From contig JAQDDS010000002.1 in NCBI GenBank assembly GCA_027665725.1, positions 310,001 through 374,000 of the forward strand: a stretch of DNA of 64,000 bases, read 5' to 3'. This stretch comes from Streptococcaceae bacterium AF77-01CM03A (lineage in GTDB: Bacteria; Bacillota; Bacilli; Lactobacillales; Streptococcaceae). Shown piece after piece: positions 56,471-64,000 of the stretch (positions are counted from its first letter, which is position 1; the number at the start of each line of letters is the position of its first letter). Below the pieces are notes generated by a model. It worked only from the letters and a program-made list of their open reading frames with translations. It did not search any database and was not told the DNA's origin. Position numbers and translations under genes: made by a program.

Positions 56471-56938
56471 ATGACAGAAAAAAGACTAGCTTGGGATGAG
56501 TATTTTGCTGCTCAAGCTCTATTGATTGCCAATCGCTCAACCTGTAAACGTGCCAAGGTAGGAGCTGTTTTAGTCAAGGATAACAAGGTTATTTCAACAG
56601 GCTATAATGGTTCTGTATCAGGAACAGAGCATTGTATAGATCATGACTGTCTGGTGATTGAAGGCCACTGTGTCCGCACTCTTCATGCAGAAGTGAATGC
56701 TATACTGCAAGGAGCCGAACGTGGAGTTCCTAAAGGCTTTACAGCTTACGTAACTCATTTTCCATGCCTCAACTGTACAAAACAACTGCTTCAGGTAGGT
56801 TGTGAGCGTGTAGTTTATATTAATCAATATCGCATGGACGATTATGCTCAGTATCTTTATCAAGAAAAAGGGACAGAATTAACACATTTACCACTTGAGA
56901 TAGTTCAAGCAGCTCTTCAAGAAGCAGATTTGATGTAG
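56471..56938 (+). CDS. comEB: dCMP deaminase (ComEB-like)
   Basis: Deaminates dCMP to dUMP, the ThyA substrate. The ATG at 56471 follows GAGGAGA at 8 nt; an earlier ATG at 56456 overlaps the ribosome binding site. The 155 residues show the zinc cytidine-deaminase-fold motifs HAEVNAILQ and PCLNCTKQLL. In B. subtilis the homologue lies in the comE locus, hence the symbol; here it is not next to competence genes. A terminator follows. Confidence 0.93.
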   Translation: MTEKRLAWDEYFAAQALLIANRSTCKRAKVGAVLVKDNKVISTGYNGSVSGTEHCIDHDCLVIEGHCVRTLHAEVNAILQGAERGVPKGFTAYVTHFPCLNCTKQLLQVGCERVVYINQYRMDDYAQYLYQEKGTELTHLPLEIVQAALQEADLM

Positions 56939-56951
56939 AATTATAAAAAAA

Positions 56952-56986
56952 TAAATGGTTTAGAAAGATTTTTAAACCATTTTTTG
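56952..56986 (+). terminator. Terminator after the dCMP deaminase gene
   Basis: AATGGTTTA-N13-TAAACCATT plus T-run. Confidence 0.85.
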
Positions 56987-57026
56987 ATATAATAAGAAGA
57001 ATAAATTGAAAGAAGGAATTCAGAAA

Positions 57027-57656
57027 ATGGGAAAACTTGAAGTTATTAATCATCCACTGATTCAACACAAATTGTCAATCTTGCGTCGTACTGACACTTC
57101 TACAAAAGCTTTTCGTGAGTTAGTTGACGAGATCGCAATGTTGATGGGATATGAAGTACTTCGTGATCTTCCACTTGAAGATGTAGAAATCGAAACACCT
57201 ATCACAAAAACAGTTCAAAAACAATTGGCTGGTAAAAAATTGGCAATTGTCCCAATCTTGCGTGCGGGTATTGGTATGGTTGATGGACTATTGAGTTTGG
57301 TTCCAGCGGCCAAAGTTGGGCACATTGGTATGTACCGTGACGAAGAAACCCTTCAACCAGTAGAATACTTAGTAAAATTACCTGAAGATATTGACCAACG
57401 TCAAATTTTTGTAGTTGACCCTATGCTTGCAACAGGTGGTTCTGCAATCTTGGCTGTTGACTCCCTCAAAAAACGTGGGGCTTCAAACATCAAGTTTGTC
57501 TGCCTTGTATCTGCTCCTGAAGGGGTCAAAGCTCTCCAAGAAGCTCACCCAGATGTAGAAATCTTTACAGCAGCTTTGGATGAGCGTTTGAACGAACACG
57601 GCTATATTGTTCCAGGTCTTGGTGACGCAGGAGACCGCTTGTTCGGTACAAAATAA
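57027..57656 (+). CDS. upp: Uracil phosphoribosyltransferase
   Basis: Salvages uracil to UMP with PRPP. The ATG at 57027 (209 residues, [16 protein letters not shown]) is the conserved start; the TTG upstream is not needed. PRPP-binding motif [12 protein letters not shown] (~129-140), uracil site near [20 protein letters not shown] lies at about 56987-56993. It complements pyrFE in UMP supply. Confidence 0.97.
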   Translation: MGKLEVINHPLIQHKLSILRRTDTSTKAFRELVDEIAMLMGYEVLRDLPLEDVEIETPITKTVQKQLAGKKLAIVPILRAGIGMVDGLLSLVPAAKVGHIGMYRDEETLQPVEYLVKLPEDIDQRQIFVVDPMLATGGSAILAVDSLKKRGASNIKFVCLVSAPEGVKALQEAHPDVEIFTAALDERLNEHGYIVPGLGDAGDRLFGTK

Positions 57657-57743
57657 GATTCTAAGCATAGACTAAAACTGTTCATTGGTTATAGTCTCGA
57701 AAGGAGGTTGAATTTTTGTATCTGTTTTAGGATAGAGCAAAAA

Positions 57744-57773
57744 TTTGACCTTTTTTGACCAAAGATATATAAT
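57744..57773 (+). promoter_or_regulatory. clpP promoter with CtsR operator
   Basis: Two TTTGACC heptads (57744-57750 and 57754-57760) three bases apart form the CtsR direct repeat. The first TTGACC is also the -35, 17 bp ahead of TATAAT (57768-57773), so CtsR would occlude RNA polymerase until heat or protein-damage stress. Confidence 0.92.
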
Positions 57774-57815
57774 AATCCTATTAACAAAGAAACTAGAAAT
57801 CAAAAGGAGAAATGA

Positions 57816-58406
57816 ATGATTCCTGTAGTTATTGAACAAACAAGTCGTGGAGAACGCTCGTATGACATTTACTCACGTCTTTTAAAAGATCGTATCATCA
57901 TGTTGACTGGACCAGTCGAAGACAATATGGCAAATTCAGTTATCGCCCAATTGCTTTTCTTGGATGCCCAAGATAGTACAAAAGATATTTACCTTTATGT
58001 CAACACTCCTGGAGGTTCTGTATCAGCTGGCTTGGCAATCGTTGATACTATGAACTTTATCAAGGCAGATGTCCAAACTATCGTTATGGGAATGGCAGCC
58101 TCAATGGGTACAATTATTGCTTCAAGTGGAGCAAAGGGCAAACGTTTCATGCTTCCAAATGCAGAGTACATGATTCACCAACCAATGGGTGGTACAGGTG
58201 GTGGTACTCAACAAACAGATATGGCTATCGCTGCTGAACACTTGCTTAAAACTCGTAAGACTTTAGAGCAAATCCTTGCAGATAATTCTGGCAAGTCAGT
58301 TGAGCAAATCCATGCAGATGCTGAACGTGATTACTGGATGAGTGCTCAAGAAACACTTGAATATGGTTTCATTGATGAAATTATGGCTAATAATTCTTTG
58401 AATTAA
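57816..58406 (+). CDS. clpP: ATP-dependent Clp protease proteolytic subunit
   Basis: Serine protease barrel that works with Clp ATPases. The 196 residues carry the catalytic Ser in GMAASMGT (~94-101), His in [11 protein letters not shown] and Asp in the [10 protein letters not shown] helix region. Own promoter under CtsR; terminator after the gene. Confidence 0.98.
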   Translation: MIPVVIEQTSRGERSYDIYSRLLKDRIIMLTGPVEDNMANSVIAQLLFLDAQDSTKDIYLYVNTPGGSVSAGLAIVDTMNFIKADVQTIVMGMAASMGTIIASSGAKGKRFMLPNAEYMIHQPMGGTGGGTQQTDMAIAAEHLLKTRKTLEQILADNSGKSVEQIHADAERDYWMSAQETLEYGFIDEIMANNSLN

Positions 58407-58411
58407 TCTAC

Positions 58412-58442
58412 TAAAGCAAACTCGACTGGGTTTGCTTTTTTT
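58412..58442 (+). terminator. Terminator after clpP
   Basis: AAAGCAAAC-N7-GGTTTGCTTT followed by T-run. Confidence 0.9.
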
Positions 58443-58481
58443 GGTATAATAAGAGGAAGATTACTAGAAGGAAGATGAATT

Positions 58482-58751
58482 ATGTTTCAAAAAGAAAATC
58501 GGTCTGGTCTGATTATCTACCTATACTATAATCGTGATGCAAAAAAACTCACAAATTATGGCGATATTTGTTATCACTCTAAAAAACATCGTTACCTACA
58601 ACTTTATGTCCCAACAGAAGAAGTGGAAGAGCTGGTAAATCGTTTAGGTAAAGAGAAATTTATCAAGAAAGTGAGAGTTTGTCATATCCAAGAATTGGAA
58701 ACTCCTTTCGTTGGGAACCTATATAAAACTAGCGAAAACGTTATCATTTAA
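58482..58751 (+). CDS. ylbG: YlbG family protein (DUF2129)
   Basis: An 89-residue cytosolic protein with the family pattern [21 protein letters not shown] near the start, [13 protein letters not shown], and a C-terminal [13 protein letters not shown]. Function is unknown. AGAAGGAAG precedes the ATG and a TATAAT-like -10 lies at about 58444. It stands between clpP and livJ, each separately controlled. Confidence 0.88.
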   Translation: MFQKENRSGLIIYLYYNRDAKKLTNYGDICYHSKKHRYLQLYVPTEEVEELVNRLGKEKFIKKVRVCHIQELETPFVGNLYKTSENVII

Positions 58752-58769
58752 AAAAGTGAGAGAAACTTG

Positions 58770-58798
58770 TTGACAATTTTCTGATAATTCGGTATATT
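58770..58798 (+). promoter_or_regulatory. liv promoter with CodY box
   Basis: TTGACA (58770-58775), 17 bp, TATATT (58793-58798). The spacer contains AATTTTCTGATAATT (58775-58789), matching the CodY consensus AATTTTCWGAAAATT at 14 of 15 positions. CodY, activated by branched-chain amino acids, would repress their own importer. Confidence 0.9.
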
Positions 58799-58839
58799 CT
58801 TAACATGTAATTTAAATTGAACATTAAAAGGAGATAAAC

Positions 58840-60000
58840 ATGAAGAAAAAATTTGCATTGTCACTTGTAGCTCTTGCAAGTACAGCTCTTTTAGCAGCTT
58901 GTGGGGAAGTGAAGTCAGGAGCTTCAAACACAACTGGTAACCCAATTGATGAAAAAGTTGTAAAAATTGGTTTCAACTTCGAAGAAACTGGTGCTGTAGC
59001 ATCTTACGGTACTTCTGAGCAAAAGGGTGCTCAACTTGCAGTTGATGAAATCAACGCAGCAGGTGGTATCGATGGAAAACAAATCGAAGTAGTCGACAAA
59101 GATAACAAATCTGAAACTGCTGAAGCTGCTTCTGTTTCAACAAACCTTGTGACTCAATCTAAGGTAGCAGCTATCGTAGGACCTGCGACTTCAGGTGCAA
59201 CTGCAGCAGCAGTAGCAAATGCTACTCAAGCTGGTGTGCCATTGATCTCGCCAAGTGCTACGCAAGATGGTTTGACTAAAGGACAAGATTTCCTCTTCAT
59301 CGGAACATTCCAAGATAGTTTCCAAGGAAAAATCATCTCAAACTACGTTTCAAACAAATTGAACGCTAAGAAAGTGGTCTTGTATACAGATAACTCAAGT
59401 GACTACGCTAAAGGTATTGCAAAATCATTCCGTGATTCATTCACAGGTGAAATCGTAGCAGACGAAACATTTGTATCAGGTGATACAGATTTCCAAGCAG
59501 CTTTGACAAAAATCAAGGATAAAGACTTTGATGCTATCGTATTGCCAGGTTACTACACAGAAGCTGGTAAGATTGTAAACCAAGCTCGTGGTATGGGAAT
59601 TGATAAGCCAATCATCGGTGGCGACGGATTTAACGGTGCAGAATTTGTTCAACAAGCAACTGCTGAAAGAGCAACAAACATCTACTTCATCTCAGGATTT
59701 TCAACTACTGTTGATGTTTCAGATAAAGCAAAAGCCTTCCTTGAAGCTTACCGTGCAAAATACAATGAAGATCCTTCAACATTTGCAGCTCTTGCTTATG
59801 ACTCAGTCTACCTTGTAGCAAATGCAGCGAAAGGTGCAAAAACTTCAGTTGATATCAAGAACAATCTTGCTAAAACACAAAACTTCGAAGGTGTTACAGG
59901 TCAAACAAGCTTTGATGCAGATCACAATACTGTGAAAACAGCCTTCATGATGACCATGAATAATGGTAAAGTAGAAGCGGCAGAAGTCGTAAAACCTTAA
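58840..60000 (+). CDS. livJ: Branched-chain amino acid ABC transporter, substrate-binding lipoprotein
   Basis: Captures Leu/Ile/Val outside the membrane. The 386 residues have a lipoprotein signal with lipobox LLAAC (Cys ~21), then a type I periplasmic-binding fold: KIGFNFEETGAVASYG, AAIVGPATSGATAA, YDSVYLVANA. AAAAGGAG precedes the ATG. First gene of livJHMGF. Confidence 0.96.
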   Translation: MKKKFALSLVALASTALLAACGEVKSGASNTTGNPIDEKVVKIGFNFEETGAVASYGTSEQKGAQLAVDEINAAGGIDGKQIEVVDKDNKSETAEAASVSTNLVTQSKVAAIVGPATSGATAAAVANATQAGVPLISPSATQDGLTKGQDFLFIGTFQDSFQGKIISNYVSNKLNAKKVVLYTDNSSDYAKGIAKSFRDSFTGEIVADETFVSGDTDFQAALTKIKDKDFDAIVLPGYYTEAGKIVNQARGMGIDKPIIGGDGFNGAEFVQQATAERATNIYFISGFSTTVDVSDKAKAFLEAYRAKYNEDPSTFAALAYDSVYLVANAAKGAKTSVDIKNNLAKTQNFEGVTGQTSFDADHNTVKTAFMMTMNNGKVEAAEVVKP

Positions 60001-60019
60001 TTTTATAGATATCGTAAAT

Positions 60020-60045
60020 GGGGAATGAGCTTTTACTCACTCCCT
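60020..60045 (+). promoter_or_regulatory. Stem-loop between livJ and livH
   Basis: GGGAATGAG pairs with CTCACTCCC (one mismatch) without a strong T-run. It may protect the livJ message or partly terminate, giving more binding protein than permease. Confidence 0.45.
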
Positions 60046-60114
60046 GTTTCGGTGTTTATAAAGGGATTATTTTTAAAAAAATCCTAAAAATAAAACTTAG
60101 AAAGAGTGAACCAT

Positions 60115-60984
60115 ATGCTTCAACAACTTGTCAATGGTTTAATCTTGGGTAGTGTCTATGCCTTGCTAGCCCTTGGTTATACTATGGTTTATGGAATTAT
60201 CAAGCTTATTAACTTTGCCCATGGTGATATCTATATGATGGGTGCTTTCATGGGTTATTTCTTGATTAATGCCCTCCATTTAAATTTCTTTTTAGCCTTA
60301 ATTTTGTCCATGATTGGTTCAGCTATTCTCGGTGTTATCATCGAGTTTCTAGCCTACCGTCCACTCCGTCATTCAACTCGTATCTCTGTATTGATTACTG
60401 CTATCGGGGTATCCTTCTTGCTTGAGTATGGGATGGTTTATCTGGTAGGTGCCAATACACGTGCCTTCCCTCAAGCAATCCAAACAGTTCGTTATGACTT
60501 GGGTCCAATCAGTCTAACAAATATTCAATTGTTGATTTTGACTGTTTCAATTGTTTTGATGATTCTTTTGCAACTCATCGTTCAAAAAACAAAAATGGGG
60601 AAAGCCATGCGTGCTGTATCTGTAGATAGTGATGCAGCTCAGTTGATGGGGATCAACGTAAACCGTACAATCAGTTTCACCTTTGCCTTAGGATCAGCTC
60701 TTGCTGGTGCAGCAGGTGTCTTGATTGCTCTTTACTACAACTCTCTTGAACCATTGATGGGAATGACTCCGGGTATTAAATCATTCGTGGCTGCCGTTTT
60801 AGGTGGTATCGGTATTATTCCTGGTGCAGCTCTTGGAGGTTTTGTAATCGGACTATTGGAAACTTTTGCAACAGCCTTCGGAATGTCAGATTTCCGTGAT
60901 GCTATCGTGTACGGAATCTTGTTATTGATCTTGATTGTTCGTCCAGCTGGTATCCTTGGTAAGAATGTGAAAGAGAAGGTGTAA
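60115..60984 (+). CDS. livH: Branched-chain amino acid ABC transporter permease LivH
   Basis: Inner membrane permease, 289 residues with eight or so helices. The ATG at 60115 is chosen because AGAAAGAG lies 9 nt upstream; an in-frame GTG at 60106 overlaps that site. The family motif GLILGSVYALLALGYTMVYGIIKLINFAHGD is spread over residues ~8-38, and FTFALGSALAGAAGVL near residue 190. Confidence 0.95.
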   Translation: MLQQLVNGLILGSVYALLALGYTMVYGIIKLINFAHGDIYMMGAFMGYFLINALHLNFFLALILSMIGSAILGVIIEFLAYRPLRHSTRISVLITAIGVSFLLEYGMVYLVGANTRAFPQAIQTVRYDLGPISLTNIQLLILTVSIVLMILLQLIVQKTKMGKAMRAVSVDSDAAQLMGINVNRTISFTFALGSALAGAAGVLIALYYNSLEPLMGMTPGIKSFVAAVLGGIGIIPGAALGGFVIGLLETFATAFGMSDFRDAIVYGILLLILIVRPAGILGKNVKEKV

Positions 60985-60987
60985 ACA

Positions 60988-61944
60988 ATGAAAGAAAATT
61001 TAAAAGTTAATATTCTCTGGTTGCTCCTTTTGTTGCTTGGATATGGTGTGATTAGCTTATTAGTTTCGTTTGGTATTTTAAACCTTTTCCATATTCAGAT
61101 TCTAGAACAAATCGGTATCAATATTATTCTTGCAGTAGGACTTAACCTTATCGTTGGTTTCTCTGGTCAATTTTCTCTTGGACATGCTGGGTTCATGGCT
61201 ATCGGTGCCTATGCAGCAGCCATTATTGGTTCTAAATCTCCAACTTACGGTGCCTTCTTTGGAGCTATGTTGCTCGGTGCCATCATTGCTGGTTTGGTTG
61301 CCTTGGTCGTTGGAATTCCTACCCTTCGTTTGAAGGGGGACTACCTTGCGGTTGCGACACTTGGGGTTGCTGAAATTATCCGTATCCTAATCGTCAATGG
61401 TGGTGATTTAACAAACGGAGCTGCTGGTATCCTTGGTATTCCAAACTTTACTAATTGGCAAATGGTATACATTTTTGCCGTGATTACGACAATTGCAACG
61501 CTGAATTTCCTTCGTAGTCCAATCGGTCGTTTAACCTTGTCTGTTCGTGAAGATGAAATTGCAGCTGAATCTGTCGGGGTCAATACAACAAAAATCAAAA
61601 TTATCGCATTTGTCTTTGGAGCTATGACTGCAAGTATTGCAGGTTCCCTTCAAGCAGGATTTATCGGTTCTGTTGTGCCTAAGGATTATAGCTTCATCAA
61701 CTCTATTAACGTTTTAATTATCGTTGTATTTGGTGGCTTGGGATCCATTACAGGAGCAATTGTCGCTGCGATTGTTCTTGGTATTTTGAATATGTTCCTT
61801 CAAGATGTGGCTAGCGTTCGTATGATTATCTATGCTTTAGCCTTGGTACTTGTTATGATTTTCAGACCAGGTGGTCTTTTAGGAACATGGGAATTGAGCC
61901 TATCAAGACTTTTTAAAAAAGGTAAGAAGGAGGGACAAAACTAA
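60988..61944 (+). CDS. livM: Branched-chain amino acid ABC transporter permease LivM
   Basis: Second permease subunit, 318 residues. It shows the LivM pattern GLNLIVGFSGQFSLGHAGF (~50-68), LRLKGDYLAVATLG and FVFGAMTASIAG. Begins 3 nt after livH and shares its last base with the livG start. Confidence 0.96.
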   Translation: MKENLKVNILWLLLLLLGYGVISLLVSFGILNLFHIQILEQIGINIILAVGLNLIVGFSGQFSLGHAGFMAIGAYAAAIIGSKSPTYGAFFGAMLLGAIIAGLVALVVGIPTLRLKGDYLAVATLGVAEIIRILIVNGGDLTNGAAGILGIPNFTNWQMVYIFAVITTIATLNFLRSPIGRLTLSVREDEIAAESVGVNTTKIKIIAFVFGAMTASIAGSLQAGFIGSVVPKDYSFINSINVLIIVVFGGLGSITGAIVAAIVLGILNMFLQDVASVRMIIYALALVLVMIFRPGGLLGTWELSLSRLFKKGKKEGQN

Positions 61945-62708
61945 TGGCATTACTTGAAGTAAAACAGTTAACCAAGCATTTTGGTGGTCTGACAGCTGTT
62001 GGAGATGTAACTCTTGAATTGAACGAAGGTGAACTTGTTGGCCTGATTGGACCGAATGGTGCCGGGAAAACAACTCTTTTCAACTTGCTGACAGGAGTTT
62101 ATGAACCAAGCGAAGGAACAGTAACCTTGGCTGGCCACTTACTAAATGGTCAGCAACCTTATAAAATCGCATCTCTTGGTTTAGGGCGTACCTTCCAAAA
62201 CATCCGCCTCTTTAAAGACTTGACAGTTTTGGATAACGTTTTGATTGCATTTAGTAACCATCATAAACAACATGTTTTTGCAAGTTTCTTGCGCTTACCA
62301 GCTTTTTATAAGAATGAAAAAGAATTAAAAGCTAAAGCCTTAGAATTACTAAAAATCTTTGATTTAGATGGTGATGCTGAAACCTTAGCTAAAAACTTAG
62401 CCTATGGCCAACAACGTCGTTTGGAAATTGTTCGTGCCCTTGCTACAGAACCTAAAATCCTCTTCTTGGATGAGCCTGCAGCAGGTATGAATCCCCAAGA
62501 AACTGCAGAATTGACTGAGTTGATTCGTCGCATCAAGGATGAATTCAAGATCACCATCATGCTGATTGAACATGATATGAACTTGGTCATGGAAGTCACT
62601 GAACGTATCTACGTACTTGAGTACGGTCGTTTGATTGCTCATGGGACACCAGATGAAATCAAGAACAATAAACGTGTTATCGAAGCTTATCTTGGAGGTG
62701 AAGCCTAA
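61944..62708 (+). CDS. livG: Branched-chain amino acid ABC transporter ATP-binding protein LivG
   Basis: ATPase subunit, 254 residues. Walker A GPNGAGKTT, the LivG-specific GLGRTFQNIRLF, signature YGQQRRLE (in place of LSGGQ) and Walker B ILFLDEPAAGMNP. Overlaps livM and livF by one base each. Confidence 0.96.
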   Translation: MALLEVKQLTKHFGGLTAVGDVTLELNEGELVGLIGPNGAGKTTLFNLLTGVYEPSEGTVTLAGHLLNGQQPYKIASLGLGRTFQNIRLFKDLTVLDNVLIAFSNHHKQHVFASFLRLPAFYKNEKELKAKALELLKIFDLDGDAETLAKNLAYGQQRRLEIVRALATEPKILFLDEPAAGMNPQETAELTELIRRIKDEFKITIMLIEHDMNLVMEVTERIYVLEYGRLIAHGTPDEIKNNKRVIEAYLGGEA

Positions 62709-63418
62709 TGTCTATGTTAAAAGTTGAAAACCTCTCAGTACACTACGGTATGATTCAAGCTGTGCGTGATGTGAGCTTTGAAGTCAATGAAGGGGAAGTT
62801 GTTTCTCTTATCGGTGCTAATGGTGCTGGTAAAACGACCATTCTTCGTACCCTATCAGGTCTCGTTCGTCCAAGTTCTGGTCGAATTGAATTTTTGGGGC
62901 AAGAAATCCAAAAGATGCCTGCACAAAAAATTGTTGCATCAGGGCTTTCTCAAGTACCAGAAGGGCGTCACGTTTTCCCTGGTTTAACAGTTATGGAAAA
63001 CTTGGAGATGGGAGCCTTTCTTAAGAAAAATCGTGAAGAGAATCAAGCAAATTTGAAGAAAGTCTTCTCTCGTTTCCCTCGTTTGGAAGAACGTAAAAAT
63101 CAAGATGCGGCTACTCTATCTGGTGGTGAACAGCAGATGCTTGCTATGGGACGTGCACTCATGTCAACGCCTAAACTTCTTTTATTAGATGAACCATCAA
63201 TGGGGCTTGCGCCAATCTTTATCCAAGAAATTTTTGATATCATTCAAGATATTCAAAAACAAGGAACAACAGTTCTCTTGATTGAACAAAATGCCAATAA
63301 AGCACTTGCTATTGCAGATCGAGGATATGTTCTTGAAACAGGTAAAATCGTTCTTTCAGGAACAGGTAAAGAACTCGCAGCATCAGACGAAGTCAGAAAA
63401 GCATATCTAGGTGGCTAA
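62708..63418 (+). CDS. livF: Branched-chain amino acid ABC transporter ATP-binding protein LivF
   Basis: Second ATPase subunit, 236 residues. Walker A GANGAGKTT, VPEGRHVFPGLTVMENL, signature LSGGEQQ, Walker B LLLLDEPSMGLAP. Last gene of the operon; a 54-nt triple repeat starts two bases after its stop. Confidence 0.96.
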   Translation: MSMLKVENLSVHYGMIQAVRDVSFEVNEGEVVSLIGANGAGKTTILRTLSGLVRPSSGRIEFLGQEIQKMPAQKIVASGLSQVPEGRHVFPGLTVMENLEMGAFLKKNREENQANLKKVFSRFPRLEERKNQDAATLSGGEQQMLAMGRALMSTPKLLLLDEPSMGLAPIFIQEIFDIIQDIQKQGTTVLLIEQNANKALAIADRGYVLETGKIVLSGTGKELAASDEVRKAYLGG

Positions 63419-63420
63419 AC

Positions 63421-63582
63421 TAGTCTGGGAGACTAGTTTAGGTTGCGGATAAGGATTGCGTAGTAATCTTCGTATAGTCTGGGAGACTAGTTTAGGTTGC
63501 GGATAAGGATTGCGCAAGCAATCCACATTAGTCCGGGGGACCTTTTTAGTCGGCGGATAGAGATTGCAAAGCAATCATACAA
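63421..63582 (+). repeat. Three 54-nt tandem repeats, each with two predicted hairpins
   Basis: Units at 63421-63474, 63475-63528 and 63529-63582. Each begins with a short hairpin (TAGTCT-GGG-AGACTA in units 1 and 2; GTCC-GGG-GGAC in unit 3), has a conserved GCGGATA linker, and ends in a second hairpin (GATTGC-loop-GCAATC; the loop is GTA, GCAA or AAA). Units 1 and 2 are identical over 40 nt; unit 3 is diverged yet keeps both stems. It does not resemble the BOX repeat seen near 47.6 kb. Confidence 0.85.
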
Positions 63583-63602
63583 TCTACATAAATATAAGAT
63601 GA

Positions 63603-63626
63603 AGGGCTCTAACTTGAGCTCTTTTT
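63603..63626 (+). terminator. Terminator of the liv operon
   Basis: GGGCTC-N6-GAGCTC (one G-U pair) followed by TTTTTC, after the repeat block. Confidence 0.75.
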
Positions 63627-63666
63627 CGTAAAGTCCTTCAGATTTTTCTGAATCTTGAAAAAGAAA

Positions 63667-63704
63667 TGAAAGCGTTTGATAGCTTTCCGTAAAAAGTGTA
63701 TAAT
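63667..63704 (+). promoter_or_regulatory. Promoter of the CBS-domain gene with overlapping cre site
   Basis: TTGATA (63676-63681), 17 bp, TATAAT (63699-63704). TGAAAGCGTTTGAT (63667-63680), matching the cre consensus except at one position, overlaps -35, so CcpA would compete with RNA polymerase. Confidence 0.75.
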
Positions 63705-63732
63705 AAAACTATAAACATAAAGGAGATTTCCT

Positions 63733-64000
63733 ATGGCAGTTAAAGATTTTATGACACGCAAGGTCGTTTATATCAGTCCTGATACAACTGTTGCACACGC
63801 AGCAGATTTGATGCGCGAACAAGGCTTGCACCGTCTCCCTGTTATTGAGAATGATAAATTAGTAGGCTTGGTAACAGAAGGGACAATCGCTGAAGCTAGT
63901 CCTTCAAAAGCAACGAGTCTTTCAATCTTCGAGATGAACTATCTGTTAAATAAGACAAAAGTAAAAGACGTCATGATTCGTAATGTTGTTACTGTCTCAG
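63733..64000 (+). CDS. CBS-domain protein (AcuB-like), 3' end outside the window
   Basis: The first 89 residues of a protein starting MAVKDFMTRKVVYISPDTTV. A first CBS motif (DLMREQGLHRLPVIENDKLVGLVT) ends at ~50 and the second starts at KVKDVMIRNVVTVS, so a CBS pair that binds an adenosyl ligand is likely. AGGAGA precedes the ATG. Many relatives carry an added ACT domain beyond the point where this window ends, which cannot be checked. The product resembles AcuB-type regulators; its role is unknown. Confidence 0.85.
   Translation, partial: MAVKDFMTRKVVYISPDTTVAHAADLMREQGLHRLPVIENDKLVGLVTEGTIAEASPSKATSLSIFEMNYLLNKTKVKDVMIRNVVTVS

Noticed and set aside
57666..57698. AGACTAAAAC / GTTATAGTCT stem after upp as a terminator
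   Set aside because: No T-run follows the stem; it may be structure only.

Overview
The window looks like chromosome of a mitis-group Streptococcus (S. pneumoniae / S. mitis / S. oralis type). The evidence is a low-GC sequence, YSIRK and LPXTG surface proteins (a ZmpB-like M26 protease and a BgaA-like beta-galactosidase), choline-binding repeats, pyruvate oxidase SpxB, a pneumococcal-type BOX repeat, and a copY-cupA-copA operon. Apart from local rearrangements, the gene order is close to what I remember of the pneumococcal chromosome. No rRNA, tRNA, insertion sequence, CRISPR array or prophage was seen.

Region by region. 0-9.2 kb: zmpB-like protease, a thioredoxin lipoprotein plus MsrAB methionine sulfoxide repair pair, then a three-gene cassette of two small membrane proteins (DUF2975 type) and a YozG-type Cro/XRE regulator. 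9.3-20.4 kb: pabB/pabC fusion, a choline-binding protein with a long 33-bp repeat array and two Ltp domains, then housekeeping genes (glucokinase, thyA, a DUF3042 gene on the minus strand, miaA, hflX, a hypothetical gene, rnz, an SDR). 20.6-22.4 kb: a small accessory pocket with an ankyrin-repeat protein, an SMI1/KNR4 protein and a tiny overlapping ORF. 22.5-31.6 kb: a cytoplasmic neopullulanase-like GH13 enzyme and the giant surface beta-galactosidase, each with candidate CcpA sites. 31.8-37.8 kb: murD-murG-divIB, pyrFE behind a PyrR-type attenuator, and a broken lactate oxidase gene. 37.9-44.4 kb: a thiamine salvage and uptake locus (ykoE-D-C, tenA, thiW, thiM, thiE on plus; thiD on minus) with a TPP riboswitch at each end. 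44.5-47.7 kb: copper export operon with two cop boxes, followed by a BOX element. 47.9-56.9 kb: spxB, a VOC protein, manA, an Na+-dependent NSS transporter behind a candidate leader terminator, a MerR/TipAS-like regulator, a flavoprotein, DegV, a TetR regulator and dCMP deaminase. 57-64 kb: upp, clpP with a CtsR box, ylbG, the livJHMGF branched-chain amino acid ABC transporter with a near-perfect CodY box, a threefold 54-nt structured repeat, and the start of a CBS-domain protein.

Functional themes are surface display and host glycan or protein processing (zmpB, choline-binding protein, bgaA), oxidative and copper stress (etrx/msrAB, copYcupAcopA, spxB), nucleotide supply (thyA, pyrFE, upp, dCMP deaminase), thiamine economy (SpxB is itself thiamine-diphosphate dependent) and nutrient-responsive regulation (CcpA, CodY, PyrR, TPP, CtsR). 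I found no self-evident new multi-gene defence or mobile system. The observations I would follow first are the 54-nt two-hairpin repeat with compensatory changes after livF, the in-frame internal start with a strong ribosome binding site in the MerR/TipAS gene, the candidate attenuator before the NSS transporter, the tandem phage-exclusion-like Ltp domains in the choline-binding protein, and the DUF2975/XRE cassette with GATAA-type inverted repeats around its promoter.
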